64,000 bases of DNA from [Ruminococcus] torques ATCC 27756 (GCF_000153925.1 NZ_DS264356.1:64713-128712); one strand, 5' to 3'; counted from the first letter of the stretch, positions 34,940 through 45,169 are shown. Notes: generated from the letters alone by a model not told the origin. Made by a program: numbers and translations.

Positions 34940-35977
34940 ATGGCGGTAACCGTAAAACAAATTGCAGAGCTGGCAAACGTTTCTCGAGGTACTGTAGACC
35001 GGGTACTAAACAATCGTTCCGGAGTCAGCGAGGCAACGCGCCAAAAAGTTTTGAAAATCGCAAAAGAACTGCACTATGAACCGAACTTCCTTGCCAAAGC
35101 GTTAGTATCTAAAAAGGAATCCTTAAAAATCGGGGTCATCTTAACACCGGATTATAACCCCTTTATCCATGATATTATTTCGGGAATCAACCGTGCCAAG
35201 AAGGAATTTTCTGCTTTTGGAATCGAAGTAATCATCAAACTGATGACCAGTCTTGATCCTTCCGAAGAAATCCGGATTATTAACGATTTAACTGAAAACG
35301 GAGTCAGCGGAATGGCAGTCTTTCCTCTGGATCACCCAAATGTTTACGCCCTTCTTAACTCCCTTATCGAAAAAGGAATCGCCGTAATCACCTTTAACTC
35401 TCCTGCTCCCGAAGTAAAAAGTTTATGCTTTATCGGACAGGATCATTATAAAGGCGGAAGAACCGCAGCCGGATTAATGTGTAAGATTCTTCCGAAAGAT
35501 GCCAGAATAGGAATCATTATCAGCAGTACAAAACTTTCATGCCATCAGCAAAGACTGCTTGGTTTTCAAAATAAAATCTCGGAAACACGACCGGATATCA
35601 AAATCGTCGGCATTTCTGAAAATCAAGATAAAAAAGAAGATGCCTTTCGCATCACCTTAGAATACTGTAACAAACTTCCCGATCTGGACGGAATCTATAT
35701 TACAGGCGGCGGTATAGCCGGAGTGGGAAGCGCCTTGGATATCATAGATGATTCTGAGAATATCCATGTGATCTGTCACGATCTTACAGAAGGCTCCATT
35801 CACTTGCTCCAAACACAGGTTGTTGATTTCGTATTGGGACAAGAACCGGTAAACCAAGGATATTTATTGATCAAAACTTTATTTGAATATTTAGTTAAAA
35901 ATATTACTCCGCATAAGATCATCGACATTCCGGTCACAATTTCCACCGATGAATCTTACAAAAAAGAAGAACCTTAA
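34940..35977 (+). CDS. LacI-family transcriptional regulator of the ketose operon
   Basis: 345 residues. The N-terminal helix-turn-helix and hinge helix are VKQIAELANVSRGTVDRVLN and YEPNFLAKALVSKK. A periplasmic-binding-protein-like effector domain follows (LKIGVILTPDYNPFIHDIIS, DLDGIYITGGGIAGVGSALD). Related proteins often bind the sugar carried by the neighbouring importer. An ATG 18 bases earlier lies before the GGGAGGTGAT ribosome site, so the ATG at 34940 is used. It is divergent from the operon and flanked by paired operators; it likely represses both directions until the sugar is present. Confidence 0.92.
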   Translation: MAVTVKQIAELANVSRGTVDRVLNNRSGVSEATRQKVLKIAKELHYEPNFLAKALVSKKESLKIGVILTPDYNPFIHDIISGINRAKKEFSAFGIEVIIKLMTSLDPSEEIRIINDLTENGVSGMAVFPLDHPNVYALLNSLIEKGIAVITFNSPAPEVKSLCFIGQDHYKGGRTAAGLMCKILPKDARIGIIISSTKLSCHQQRLLGFQNKISETRPDIKIVGISENQDKKEDAFRITLEYCNKLPDLDGIYITGGGIAGVGSALDIIDDSENIHVICHDLTEGSIHLLQTQVVDFVLGQEPVNQGYLLIKTLFEYLVKNITPHKIIDIPVTISTDESYKKEEP

Positions 35978-36018
35978 AACAGATGTTTTTTCTTTTACAT
36001 TTTGATCCCAATACAAAA

Positions 36019-36060
36019 AAGAGTTCAGCAGTATGATAGTATCATCTGTTCTGAACTCTT
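36019..36060. terminator. bidirectional terminator between the LacI regulator and thrS
   Basis: Outer 10-bp stem (36019-36028 with 36051-36060) plus an inner 6-bp stem ATGATA/TATCAT. A-rich on one side and T-rich on the other, so it can work both ways between converging genes. Confidence 0.85.
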
Positions 36061-36078
36061 CTTAATTTATTTTATGAT

Positions 36079-38004
36079 TTATTTATCCTGCACTGTCTCT
36101 CTGAGTTTCTTTGCTGCAACTTCTTCTTTAATCTGTTCTATAAACTCTTCCAGACCACACTGACCTTCATCTCCGGCAAATCTGCTTCTTACAGATACTT
36201 TGCCTTCCTCTTCTTCCTTCGCTCCTACAACGAGCATATACGGAATCTTTTTCATCTGTGCCTCGCGGATCTTATATCCGATCTTCTCCGCACGACTGTC
36301 AATTTCTGCGCGAATACCCGCCTCCTTCAGATCTTCAAGCACTTTACCTGCATAATCAAGATATTTGTCAGAGATCGGAAGAACTTTCACCTGTACCGGA
36401 GCAAGCCATGTCGGGAATGCGCCCGCAAAATGCTCGATCAGAATTCCGATGAAACGTTCGATAGAACCGAATACAACGCGGTGGATCATAATCGGTCTGT
36501 GCTTCTCTCCGTCCGCTCCTGTATACTCAAGTTCAAATCGAAGCGGAAGCTGGAAGTCAAGCTGGATCGTACCGCACTGCCACGTTCTTCCGATAGAATC
36601 TTCCAGATGGAAGTCGATCTTCGGACCGTAAAAAGCTCCGTCCCCTTCATTTACAATATACGGAAGTCCGATATCATCAAGCGCGCTTCTAAGAGCATCT
36701 GTCGCCATTTCCCAATCTTCATCACTTCCCATACTGTCGTCCGGCCGTGTAGAAAGCTCGACATGATACTTAAATCCAAACAAACTATACACTTCGTCGA
36801 TCAGTTTTACAACGCCTTTGATCTCATCTTTAATCTGTTCCGGCGTCATGAAAATATGCGCATCATCTTGTGTAAAACAGCGAACTCTCATTAATCCGTG
36901 GAGCTGACCTGATTTTTCATGACGGTGCACAAGTCCCAACTCTCCCATACGGATCGGAAGATCACGGTAAGAACGCGGCTCTGACTCATACACAAGAATT
37001 CCGCCCGGACAGTTCATCGGTTTAATTGCGAAATCTTCCTCATCAACTACTGTTGTATACATATTTTCTTTATAATGATCCCAGTGACCTGATGTTTCCC
37101 ATAAATGGCGACTTAACATAATCGGCGTATTAATTTCTACATATCCCGCTCTGCGGTGAATCTCTCTCCAGTAATCAAGCAGTGTGTTTTTCAGAACCAT
37201 ACCGTTCGGAAGGAAAAACGGAAATCCCGGTCCTTCTTCGCGCATCATAAACAGACCGAGTTCTTTTCCAAGTTTTCTGTGATCACGCTTTTTCGCTTCC
37301 TCAATCATCGTCAGATATTCTTCAAGCTCTGCCTTTTTGGAAAAAGCAGTTCCGTAAATTCTCTGAAGCATTTTATTATGTTCGTCGCCTCTCCAATAAG
37401 CGCCTGCAAGACTTGTTAATTTAAATGCTTTCACCGGTTTTGTTGTCATAAGATGCGGACCTGCGCACAGATCGGTAAATTCTCCCTGTGAATAGAAACT
37501 GATCGTTTCGCCTTCCGGAAGATCTTCGATCAATTCTACTTTATAAGGCTCATTTTTTTCTTTAAAATACGCAATCGCTTCTTCTCTTGGCATTGTATAC
37601 TGTTTGATCTCAAGATTCTCTTTTACGATCTTCTTCATCTCAGCCTCGATCTTATCAAGATCCTCTGCTGTAAGCGGAGTCTCCTTGTCTATATCATAAT
37701 AAAATCCGTCTGCGATCGACGGTCCGATCGCAAGTTTCGCATCGGGATACAGCCTTTTAATCGCCTGCGCCATAATATGAGATGCTGTATGACGAAAAGC
37801 TCCTTTTCCTTTTTCATCGTTAAATGTCAAAATATTCAATTCACAATCTTTGTCAACAACAGTTCTTAAATCAACTTCCTCTCCGTCAATTTCCCCTGCC
37901 GTAGCAACTCTTGCCAACCCTTCACTAATATCAAGCGCAATTTCATAAACACTCATCGGCTGTGCATATTCTTTGCTTGATCCGTCTTTTAATGTGATCT
38001 TCAT
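36079..38004 (-). CDS. thrS: threonyl-tRNA synthetase
   Basis: Class II synthetase, 641 residues. N-terminal TGS domain (MKITLKDGSSKEYAQPMSVY), editing domain with HTASHIMAQAIKRLYPDAKL, and the catalytic core with motif 2 region FAIKPMNCPGGILVYESEPRS, zinc ligands in MNCPG, HRHEKSGQLHGLMRVRCFTQ and motif 3 RVVFGSIERFIGILIEHF. The C-terminal anticodon domain (VQVKVLPISDKYLDYA) is complete. It is controlled by the T-box leader upstream (38050-38373). Confidence 0.98.
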   Translation of the reverse strand: MKITLKDGSSKEYAQPMSVYEIALDISEGLARVATAGEIDGEEVDLRTVVDKDCELNILTFNDEKGKGAFRHTASHIMAQAIKRLYPDAKLAIGPSIADGFYYDIDKETPLTAEDLDKIEAEMKKIVKENLEIKQYTMPREEAIAYFKEKNEPYKVELIEDLPEGETISFYSQGEFTDLCAGPHLMTTKPVKAFKLTSLAGAYWRGDEHNKMLQRIYGTAFSKKAELEEYLTMIEEAKKRDHRKLGKELGLFMMREEGPGFPFFLPNGMVLKNTLLDYWREIHRRAGYVEINTPIMLSRHLWETSGHWDHYKENMYTTVVDEEDFAIKPMNCPGGILVYESEPRSYRDLPIRMGELGLVHRHEKSGQLHGLMRVRCFTQDDAHIFMTPEQIKDEIKGVVKLIDEVYSLFGFKYHVELSTRPDDSMGSDEDWEMATDALRSALDDIGLPYIVNEGDGAFYGPKIDFHLEDSIGRTWQCGTIQLDFQLPLRFELEYTGADGEKHRPIMIHRVVFGSIERFIGILIEHFAGAFPTWLAPVQVKVLPISDKYLDYAGKVLEDLKEAGIRAEIDSRAEKIGYKIREAQMKKIPYMLVVGAKEEEEGKVSVRSRFAGDEGQCGLEEFIEQIKEEVAAKKLRETVQDK

Positions 38005-38049
38005 CTTTTTCTTCCTTTCTTTTTGTTATTCTTCCCTGTCCGCAAACAT

Positions 38050-38349
38050 AAAAGAAGCACTCCATACGGAATGCCTCTTATCTATGAATCTATGCTGCAC
38101 GGAAACACTCCACACAGGGACGGGAAAACTCCCGCGGTTCCACCCTGTTTGTCTTCGTCAGAAAACCATCTTAATTCATGTGATGATAACGGAATCACCG
38201 TGCCGTATTAAGGCCGCTCCGAGGTGGTATTCAGTCAGCCGGAACATCAGGATCTTCACACCATACAGATCCCTCTCTGAGATGACCGGACAGCTTACTG
38301 TCCTCTTCAACACTTTCATAATCATTTTTACTTTACAACGGCTATTTTA
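38050..38349 (-). promoter_or_regulatory. T-box leader of thrS (threonine specifier ACC)
   Basis: Read on the minus strand. The T-box core AGGGTGGAACCGCG is complete at 38133-38146. A specifier-loop region GAATACCACCT (38222-38232) offers ACC, a Thr codon, at 38226-38228. A terminator stem GCATTCC with GGAGTGC (38057-38074) is followed by TTCTTTT. Uncharged tRNA-Thr should favour the antiterminator and switch thrS on. Confidence 0.93.
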
Positions 38350-38373
38350 CATCAAAATAAGAATGTCTGTCAA
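38344..38373 (-). promoter_or_regulatory. thrS promoter
   Basis: Perfect -35 TTGACA (38368-38373) and -10 TAAAAT (38344-38349), 18-base spacer, just ahead of the T-box. Confidence 0.8.
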
Positions 38374-38395
38374 GCCTGAAACTGCTTCTAAACGC

Positions 38396-38463
38396 AGAAA
38401 GCACCTTCCTTGCTGCAAGTTTTGTCTTTGCAAACTCAACCTCAACACAAAGTGGTGCTTTCT
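38396..38463. terminator. long inverted repeat between the ApgM-like gene and thrS
   Basis: AGAAAGCACC (38396-38405) pairs with GGTGCTTTCT (38454-38463), 48 bases apart. It can end the minus-strand transcript after the ApgM-like gene, although the T-run is stronger on plus. Confidence 0.45.
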
Positions 38464-38493
38464 TTTTCTCTGCTTATTTTCCTGCAAAATCAA

Positions 38494-39699
38494 TTATTCA
38501 CGTTCCAAAAGATGATCGATCAAACGATCTCCTTTTTCTCTGAAGATCCCCGTTTTCTGTGCCGTCCGTTCAGAATACTCATCCTGTCCTTTTACTGCAT
38601 TTGTGCTGTCATACAACATATACGGAACAGGATCACCTGTATGAGTACGCACGCGCACAGGCGTCGGATGATCCGGAAGAATCAGCATCCTGTAATCTTC
38701 ACCCGCCTGCTCAAGTCCTTCTGCCACAGGACCGATCACAAGGTCGTCTATCAATTCAATCGCTTTGATCTTATCATCCGTACTTCCCTGATGTCCCATC
38801 TCGTCCGGCGCTTCAATATGTACATAAACAAAATCATAGCCGTCCTCTGTAAGCGCTTTCACCGCAGCTTCAGCCTTTCCTCCATAATTTGTATGGAGTC
38901 CGCCATTTGCTCCTTCTACCGTAATATTATCCATTTCTGCGCCTACTGCAATTCCTTTTAACAGATCGACAGCAGAGATCATTGCGCCTTTTACTTTGTT
39001 TTTTTCTTCAAACGAAGTCAGCGCAGGACGCGTTCCCGCTCCCCAAAACCATGCTGAATTGGCTGGGTTTTTCCCTTCTTCCCTGCGTTTTATATTGATC
39101 GGATGATCTTTTAATATATCGTAGCTTTTCACCATCATTTCCCGAAGCACTTCATCTTCCGGGAGATATCCGCCGATCTTCTTTGTCAAAATATCATGAG
39201 GCGGCGTCAATTCTGTCACATGTCCGTTATTCTGGATCAGCAGGTGACGGTAGCTCGTTCCTACATAAAAATGATATCCGTCTTTTGCAAGCCCTTTACT
39301 TAATGCTTCCATAAGAACTGCCGCATCCTCTGTCGATATTTCTCCCGAACTGTGATCAAGAATCGTGCGTTCTTCATAACAATCTTCATCCTCTGTCAAT
39401 GTAACAAGGTTGCACCGAAAAGACACATCCAAGTCCCCCATCTGCGCGCCGATACTCAAAGCTTCTAACGGAGAACGTCCTGAATAATACTTCTTCGGAT
39501 CATATCCGATCACCGACAGGTTTGCAGTATCGCTTCCCGGAGACATTCCTTTCGGAACTGTCTGAACCATCCCGATCTCCGCGTTTTTTGCCAGACGATC
39601 CATATTCAGAGTCTTTGCCGCTTCAAGCGGTGTTTTCCCTGACAGAGACTCCAGTGGTTCATCTGCCATTCCGTCACATAAAATAACGATATATTTCAT
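38494..39699 (-). CDS. ApgM-like cofactor-independent phosphoglycerate mutase family protein; possible homoserine kinase analogue
   Basis: 401-residue member of the alkaline-phosphatase-like superfamily (COG3635). Landmarks: MKYIVILCDGMADEPLESL, PGSDTANLSVIGYDPKKYYSGR (the GSDTAN Ser is the usual nucleophile), HIEAPDEMGHQGS and LILPDHPTP for metal binding. Archaeal homologues are phosphoglycerate mutases. In bacteria, copies next to threonine genes have been proposed as a stand-in for homoserine kinase. Here it starts 20 bases after the hom gene, which fits that proposal. No thrB or thrC is in the window. The ATG at 39699 has GAGG upstream; the upstream in-frame start would begin inside hom. 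Confidence 0.85.
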   Translation of the reverse strand: MKYIVILCDGMADEPLESLSGKTPLEAAKTLNMDRLAKNAEIGMVQTVPKGMSPGSDTANLSVIGYDPKKYYSGRSPLEALSIGAQMGDLDVSFRCNLVTLTEDEDCYEERTILDHSSGEISTEDAAVLMEALSKGLAKDGYHFYVGTSYRHLLIQNNGHVTELTPPHDILTKKIGGYLPEDEVLREMMVKSYDILKDHPINIKRREEGKNPANSAWFWGAGTRPALTSFEEKNKVKGAMISAVDLLKGIAVGAEMDNITVEGANGGLHTNYGGKAEAAVKALTEDGYDFVYVHIEAPDEMGHQGSTDDKIKAIELIDDLVIGPVAEGLEQAGEDYRMLILPDHPTPVRVRTHTGDPVPYMLYDSTNAVKGQDEYSERTAQKTGIFREKGDRLIDHLLERE

Positions 39700-39718
39700 A
39701 ATTTTCGTCCTCTTTATT

Positions 39719-40936
39719 TTACTCTTCAACACGGATCATATGAAGGATTCCCTCAAATTTCTCCGCGATCTTTCTGTATGCTCCCTCTGTCATCACTTCT
39801 GTTATGATACCGAACTCATTTTCAAGACCTTCCGCTCTCACAAAAGTCACTGCTCCAAATGCCGCTTCTGTTTCTTCCCGACGCATTTTTTCGTCGCCGC
39901 TGATCCGTACAAAGAAACGTTTTTCCGTATCCTCTATCGGAAGAAGTTCCAGCTTTTCATTTTTCCACATTGTCATAATATTTCTGTGAAGATGTTTTGC
40001 TTCATCTACAACATCCGCTACAACAGCGCTCGCCGTAGGAAGTTTTCCTGCTCCGCTTCCGTAAAACATTGCGTCTCCAAGCATATTTCCGTTTACAAAC
40101 ACTGCGTTGAACACACCGTTTACGCTATAAAGCGGATGTTCATTTCCAAGAAGCGCCGGAGCAACGATCGCATGGAGGTGGTCGCCGTCACGCTTACTCG
40201 ATGCAAGAAGTTTGATCGTCATTTTCATCTCTTTTGCATACATCATATCTTCTTTTGTTATCTGCGTGATACCTTCTGTGTAAATATCTTCAAAATCAAC
40301 CTGATGTCCTGAAATAAGAGAAGAAAGAATCGCGATTTTCCGGCATGCGTCATATCCTTCTACATCAGCCTCAGGATTGCGCTCCGCAAAGCCGTTATCC
40401 TGCGCTTCTTTAAGCACTTCGTCGTACTGAGCACCTTCATAAAACATCTTCGTAAGCATATAGTTTGTCGTTCCGTTCAAAATTCCGGTAATCTCCTCAA
40501 TGCGGTCTGCCGTCAGCGAAGAATTTAACGCGCGGATAATCGGGATACCTCCTCCTACACTTGCTTCAAACAGGAAATTGATCTCCCGCTCTCTTGCGAT
40601 AGACAGAAGAGTCGCGCCATGCTTTGCCACAAGCGCTTTGTTGGATGTCGCCACGCTCTTTCCCGCTTCCAGACACCGTTTTACAAATGTATACGCCGGT
40701 TCTACTCCACCCATTACTTCCACTACGATTTGAACTTCCGGATCATTAATGATCACATCAATGTCATGCACTATCTTTTCCTGTATCGGATCTCCCGGAA
40801 AATCTCTCAGATCAAGAACATATTTGACACTGATTTCATCTCCTGCTCTCTGATTGATAACATCCTTATTTTTTTCGAGCACTTCTACAACTCCCGAACC
40901 GACTGTGCCATATCCCAATACCGCTATACTTATCAT
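39719..40936 (-). CDS. hom: homoserine dehydrogenase
   Basis: Reduces aspartate semialdehyde to homoserine, the branch point to threonine and methionine. 405 residues. The NAD(P) motif is ISIAVLGYGTVGSGVVEVL; the catalytic region is EASVGGGIPIIRALNSSLTA, with GILNGTTNYML and DVEGYDACRKIAILSSL. A C-terminal ACT-like domain (KRFFVRISGDEKM...) suggests threonine feedback. An AAGGAA site precedes the ATG. Followed at once by the ApgM-like gene. Confidence 0.96.
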   Translation of the reverse strand: MISIAVLGYGTVGSGVVEVLEKNKDVINQRAGDEISVKYVLDLRDFPGDPIQEKIVHDIDVIINDPEVQIVVEVMGGVEPAYTFVKRCLEAGKSVATSNKALVAKHGATLLSIAREREINFLFEASVGGGIPIIRALNSSLTADRIEEITGILNGTTNYMLTKMFYEGAQYDEVLKEAQDNGFAERNPEADVEGYDACRKIAILSSLISGHQVDFEDIYTEGITQITKEDMMYAKEMKMTIKLLASSKRDGDHLHAIVAPALLGNEHPLYSVNGVFNAVFVNGNMLGDAMFYGSGAGKLPTASAVVADVVDEAKHLHRNIMTMWKNEKLELLPIEDTEKRFFVRISGDEKMRREETEAAFGAVTFVRAEGLENEFGIITEVMTEGAYRKIAEKFEGILHMIRVEE

Positions 40937-40999
40937 CCTATTCTTCCTTTCCTATCCCTTTTTCTGTTCGTAACATTTCACAAAACCACTATTAGCCAA

Positions 41000-41032
41000 A
41001 ACAGGCTTCCGATCACTGCTCGGATGCCTGTT
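41000..41032 (-). terminator. hairpin overlapping the prfB stop codon
   Basis: 13-base arms (41020-41032 and 41000-41012, one mismatch), with the prfB stop at 41013-41015 in the loop. A short T-run follows on minus, so part of the transcription may run on into hom. Confidence 0.6.
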
Positions 41033-42132
41033 CTGTATTTGCACTTAAATATGCGTTGATAAACGGATCGATATTTCCGTCCATCACTCCGCCTACGTTA
41101 CTTACTTCCGCATTTGTACGGTGATCTTTCACCATCGTATACGGCTGCATGACATAGGAACGGATCTGATTTCCAAAATTAATATCCCTTACTTCTCCGC
41201 GGATATCAGACATTTTTTCCGCCTGTTCCTGCTGCTTCATCAAATAAAGCTTTGATTTGAGCATCTGCATCGCTTTATCCTTGTTCATATGCTGAGAGCG
41301 TTCATTCTGACACTGAACTACGATTCCGGTCGGAAGATGCGTAATACGCACTGCCGAGGACGTCTTATTTATATGCTGACCTCCCGCGCCGCTGGAACGA
41401 TATGTGTCGATCTTCAGATCATCGTCATTGATCTCTATATCGATATCTTCCTCTATATCCGGAATCACATCACAGGATGCAAATGATGTCTGACGCTTTC
41501 CTGCCGAATTAAACGGAGAAATACGCACGAGACGGTGTACTCCTTTTTCCGAGCGAAGATATCCGTATGCATTCTCGCCCTTCACCTCAAAAGTCACGCC
41601 TTTTACTCCTGCCACATCTCCCTCAAGATAATCCAGCTCTTCGATACTGTACCCTTTCTTTTCCGCCCACCTCGTATACATACGGTAGAGCATTCCGGTC
41701 CAGTCACAAGATTCTGTACCGCCCGCCCCGGCATGAAGCGTCACGATCGCATTATCTCTGTCATATGGTCCTGTAAGAAGTGTCCCGATACGCAATTCTT
41801 CAAACGTCTCTTCAAACTGCTGCAATTCTTCTTCAATCTCTTCCGCTGTTTCCTCGCTGTCTTCTTCCTCGCTCATCTCAATCAGAAGCATCATATCCTC
41901 ATAATCTGAATACAGCTTTTCGATTTCTTTTACAGAGTCCTGCAGCCCTTTTAATTCTTTCATTACTTGTTGGGAAACTTCCGGATCATCCCAAAATCCC
42001 GGTTCTTCCAAACGCTTCTCCAACTCTTCAACCCGCAGCTTCTTAGAAGCTAAGTCAAAGTGAATCCCTCAAATCTTTCAGCGGTTCTTCATATGCGCTT
42101 AGTCTTAACTTCAGTTCATCTAACAAAACCAC
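41013..42132 (-). CDS. prfB: peptide chain release factor 2, with programmed +1 frameshift
   Basis: RF2 recognises UGA and UAA stop codons. It is encoded in two frames. The first 25 codons run from GTG 42132 to CTT 42058 (VVLLDELKLRLSAYEEPLKD then LRDSL), where an in-frame TGA (42055-42057) follows. The site reads CTTTGAC, with an internal AGGG ahead of it. A +1 shift continues as DLASKKLRVEELEKRLEE to 41013, giving about 372 residues. The peptidyl-hydrolysis motif is YRSSGAGGQHINKT (GGQ). The GTG start has GAGGTG six bases upstream. Annotation programs often report only the second frame from about 42023. Confidence 0.93.
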
Positions 42133-42215
42133 CTTGATCACCTCTTTCATTTATTATACAAATCCTGTCTTATCTTTTATTATACGGATTCTATTGTTTT
42201 TTATAATACCGTCTA

Positions 42216-44792
42216 TTACACCGGTTTTCTTCCACAGCATTGTTTGTATTTTTTCCCGCTTCCGCAAGGACATGGATCGTTCGGATAAACTTTCTTATCT
42301 TCCCGCTTTTTCGGAGCGCGTACGGAAGTGTCATCCTTATTTGTTCCTGTAACTTTCGCTACCTCTTCTCTTTCTACTTTCTGCTCGACACGAACATTGA
42401 ACAGTGTACGGATCGTTGTCTCGGCGATCATATTTGTCATCTCGCCAAACATATTATACCCTGTCATCTTATACTCAACAAGCGGATCTCTCTGTCCGTA
42501 TGCCTGAAGACCGATTCCCTGACGAAGCTGATCCATATCGTCGATATGATCCATCCATCTTGCATCGATTACTTTTAGAAGTACGACACGCTCTAACTCT
42601 CGGATCTGTTCTGCTTCCGGGAATTCCGCTTCTTTCACTTCATACGCTTTCACCGCACGTTCTTTCAAGAGATGTTTCAGCTCTTTTTGACGCATATCAA
42701 TACATTCTTTCTCTGACGGAAGCTCCATCATCGGAATAATCTTATGCAAGTTCAGCTCCAGACCTTTTACATCCCAGTCTTCTGCTGCCGCTTCCGGAGA
42801 GGCGAAACGGTCTGTAATATTTTCAACATATTCTGTGATCATATTATAGACGGTATCTCTCATGCTCTCGCCGTCGAGAACCCTTCTTCTCTCTCCGTAA
42901 ATGATCTCTCTTTGCTCGTTCATAACCTGATCATACTCAAGCAGATTTTTACGGATACCGAAGTTGTTTGTCTCCAGTTTTTTCTGTGCTGTCTCTATCG
43001 CATTGGAAAGCATCTTATGCTCCAACTGTTCCCCGTCTGCAACACCCAGCGCATTAAAAGCTCCCATAAGACGGTCCGAACCGAACAGACGAAGAAGATC
43101 ATCTTCCAGTGAAATATAAAATCTTGATTCACCCGGATCTCCCTGACGACCGGAACGTCCTCTAAGCTGATTGTCAATACGTCTTGACTCATGCCTTTCC
43201 GTACCGATAATCTTTAATCCGCCTGCCGCTCTCGCATCTTCATCAAGTTTAATATCCGTACCACGACCTGCCATGTTCGTCGCGATCGTTACGGCGCCGT
43301 GAACACCTGCATCCGCTACGATCTCTGCTTCCTGCTCGTGATATTTCGCATTCAGAACGTTATGTTTGATTCCTTCTTTTTTCAGCATACCGCTCAAAAG
43401 TTCGGACACTTCTATCGTGATCGTTCCGACAAGAACCGGCTGACCTGTAGCATGAGCTCTCTTTACTTCTTCAACGACAGCATGATATTTTTCTGCTTTT
43501 GTTTTATATACCGCATCTTCAAGGTCTTTTCTCTGAACCGGTTTGTTTGTCGGGATTTCTATAACGTCCATTCCGTAAATATCACGGAACTCTTTTTCTT
43601 CTGTAAGAGCCGTACCTGTCATACCGCTCTTCTTCTCAAATTTATTAAACAAGTTCTGGAATGTGATCGTCGCAAGCGTCTTGCTCTCTCTGCGCACTTT
43701 TACGTGTTCCTTCGCCTCAATCGCCTGATGCAGCCCGTCCGAATAACGTCTTCCCGGCATGATACGTCCTGTAAATTCATCGACGATCATAACCTCTCCT
43801 TCTGCATTCACAACATAGTCCTGATCTTTAAACATCAGATTATGCGCGCGCAAAGCAAGGATAATATTATGCTGGATCTCCAGATTTTCCGGATCGGCAA
43901 GATTTTCAATATGGAAGAATTTCTCTACTTTCTTAACTCCGTCTTCTGTCAGGTTAATTGCCTTTTCCTTTTCATTGACAATAAAATCACCCGTCTCTTC
44001 GATATCCTCTCCCATAATCGCATTCATCTTGGAGAATTCTCCGCTTGCCTCGCCACGTTCAAGCTGACGGGCAAGAATATCACACGCTTCATAAAGCTTT
44101 GTCGATTTTCCGCTCTGCCCGGAAATAATAAGCGGCGTTCTCGCCTCGTCGATCAAAACAGAGTCAACCTCATCGATGATCGCAAAATTCAGACCTCTTT
44201 GTACGAGCTGTTCTTTATATATGACCATGTTGTCACGCAGATAGTCAAATCCGAGTTCATTATTCGTTACATAAGTAATATCGCAGTCATATGCCGCACG
44301 GCGCTCTTTATTGTCCATTCCGTTTAAAATAACACCGACTGTCAATCCAAGAAATTCATGTACTTTTCCCATCCATTCAGCGTCACGTTTTGCCAGATAA
44401 TCATTGACCGTAACGATATGGACGCCTTTTCCTGAAAGTGCGTTCAGATAAGCCGGAAGTGTAGACACAAGCGTCTTACCTTCACCTGTACGCATCTCGG
44501 CAATACGACCCTGGTGCAGAATAATACCACCGATAAGCTGTACTCTGTAATGACGCATACCGATACTTCTCCATGCTGCCTCTCTTACAACGGCATAAGC
44601 CTCAGGAAGAATGTCGTCAAGCGTCTCTCCTTCATTCAGTCTGTCCTTAAACTCCTTTGTTTTTCCTTTCAGTTCCTCATCTGACAGCGCCTCCATCGCA
44701 GGAGCAAGAGCTTCGATCCGGTCTACGATCGGATAAATTCTTTTCAGCTCATTATGGCTGTGGGTTCCGAAAATCTTTTCTATAATACCCAT
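42216..44792 (-). CDS. secA: preprotein translocase ATPase SecA
   Basis: Motor of the Sec export pathway, working at the inner face of the membrane with SecYEG. 858 residues. Walker [24 protein letters not shown]-like [19 protein letters not shown], the preprotein crosslinking region, and helicase domain 2 with [16 protein letters not shown] and [20 protein letters not shown]. The C-terminal zinc-binding SEC-C motif [17 protein letters not shown] is intact. The AAGGAG site lies 13 bases before the ATG, further than usual. A good promoter and a leader hairpin precede it. Confidence 0.97.
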   Translation of the reverse strand: MGIIEKIFGTHSHNELKRIYPIVDRIEALAPAMEALSDEELKGKTKEFKDRLNEGETLDDILPEAYAVVREAAWRSIGMRHYRVQLIGGIILHQGRIAEMRTGEGKTLVSTLPAYLNALSGKGVHIVTVNDYLAKRDAEWMGKVHEFLGLTVGVILNGMDNKERRAAYDCDITYVTNNELGFDYLRDNMVIYKEQLVQRGLNFAIIDEVDSVLIDEARTPLIISGQSGKSTKLYEACDILARQLERGEASGEFSKMNAIMGEDIEETGDFIVNEKEKAINLTEDGVKKVEKFFHIENLADPENLEIQHNIILALRAHNLMFKDQDYVVNAEGEVMIVDEFTGRIMPGRRYSDGLHQAIEAKEHVKVRRESKTLATITFQNLFNKFEKKSGMTGTALTEEKEFRDIYGMDVIEIPTNKPVQRKDLEDAVYKTKAEKYHAVVEEVKRAHATGQPVLVGTITIEVSELLSGMLKKEGIKHNVLNAKYHEQEAEIVADAGVHGAVTIATNMAGRGTDIKLDEDARAAGGLKIIGTERHESRRIDNQLRGRSGRQGDPGESRFYISLEDDLLRLFGSDRLMGAFNALGVADGEQLEHKMLSNAIETAQKKLETNNFGIRKNLLEYDQVMNEQREIIYGERRRVLDGESMRDTVYNMITEYVENITDRFASPEAAAEDWDVKGLELNLHKIIPMMELPSEKECIDMRQKELKHLLKERAVKAYEVKEAEFPEAEQIRELERVVLLKVIDARWMDHIDDMDQLRQGIGLQAYGQRDPLVEYKMTGYNMFGEMTNMIAETTIRTLFNVRVEQKVEREEVAKVTGTNKDDTSVRAPKKREDKKVYPNDPCPCGSGKKYKQCCGRKPV

Positions 44793-44822
44793 ATTCTGTA
44801 ATTAACTCCTTATATAAATTTA

Positions 44823-44844
44823 GCATCGGTAATAGCTCCGATGC
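44823..44844 (-). promoter_or_regulatory. hairpin near the 5' end of the secA transcript
   Basis: A 7-bp stem GCATCGG/CCGATGC (44823-44829 with 44838-44844), about 10 bases after the predicted start and 18 bases before the ribosome site. It could stabilise the message or tune translation. Confidence 0.4.
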
Positions 44845-44858
44845 CACCACTATTCTTC

Positions 44859-44887
44859 ATTTTAACACTAACCAAAGCGTAATTCAA
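44859..44887 (-). promoter_or_regulatory. secA promoter
   Basis: Minus-strand -35 TTGAAT (44882-44887) and -10 TAAAAT (44859-44864), 17-base spacer, 67 bases before the secA ATG. Confidence 0.7.
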
Positions 44888-45076
44888 TACTCAAAAATTG
44901 TTTTGACAACCATACGCGCACCGCCTTTTACGCACAAAAACGATACTCTTATATCGGAAATAATGATCCCATTCAGAATCATTCAATCACCGGAAGTACC
45001 AAAAGGCACATTCCGGGAGTGCAAGCGGTCGCCAAGGTCACGGGCAAGCCCGGACTTTGGCTTATCGCCATTGCAA
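44888..45076. other. intergenic region between the GH89 gene and secA with a complex inverted repeat
   Basis: No convincing gene. At 45033-45062 an imperfect 29-base palindrome (CCAAGGTCACGGGC, then GCCCGGACTTTGG) is much richer in G and C than its surroundings. A plus-strand frame crosses the region without a ribosome site or recognisable product. Confidence 0.4.
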
Positions 45077-45112
45077 AAAGCACAGAACCCATTCCAAAGG
45101 CTCTGTGCTTTT
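45077..45112 (-). terminator. GH89 gene terminator
   Basis: 14-base arms (45099-45112 with 45077-45090, with one bulge or mismatch) flanked by A and T runs: AAAAGCACAGA ... TCTGTGCTTTTT on minus. It lies about 60 bases after the stop. Confidence 0.85.
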
Positions 45113-45169
45113 CTCATTCATCCGCACACAATATTTGATTATCCTGTGCTGATTTTTTTATGCATTGCT

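Noticed and set aside
43299-44327. 342-residue plus-strand frame
   Set aside because: Antisense to secA. Its Phe/Cys/Ile-rich composition is that of a shadow frame.
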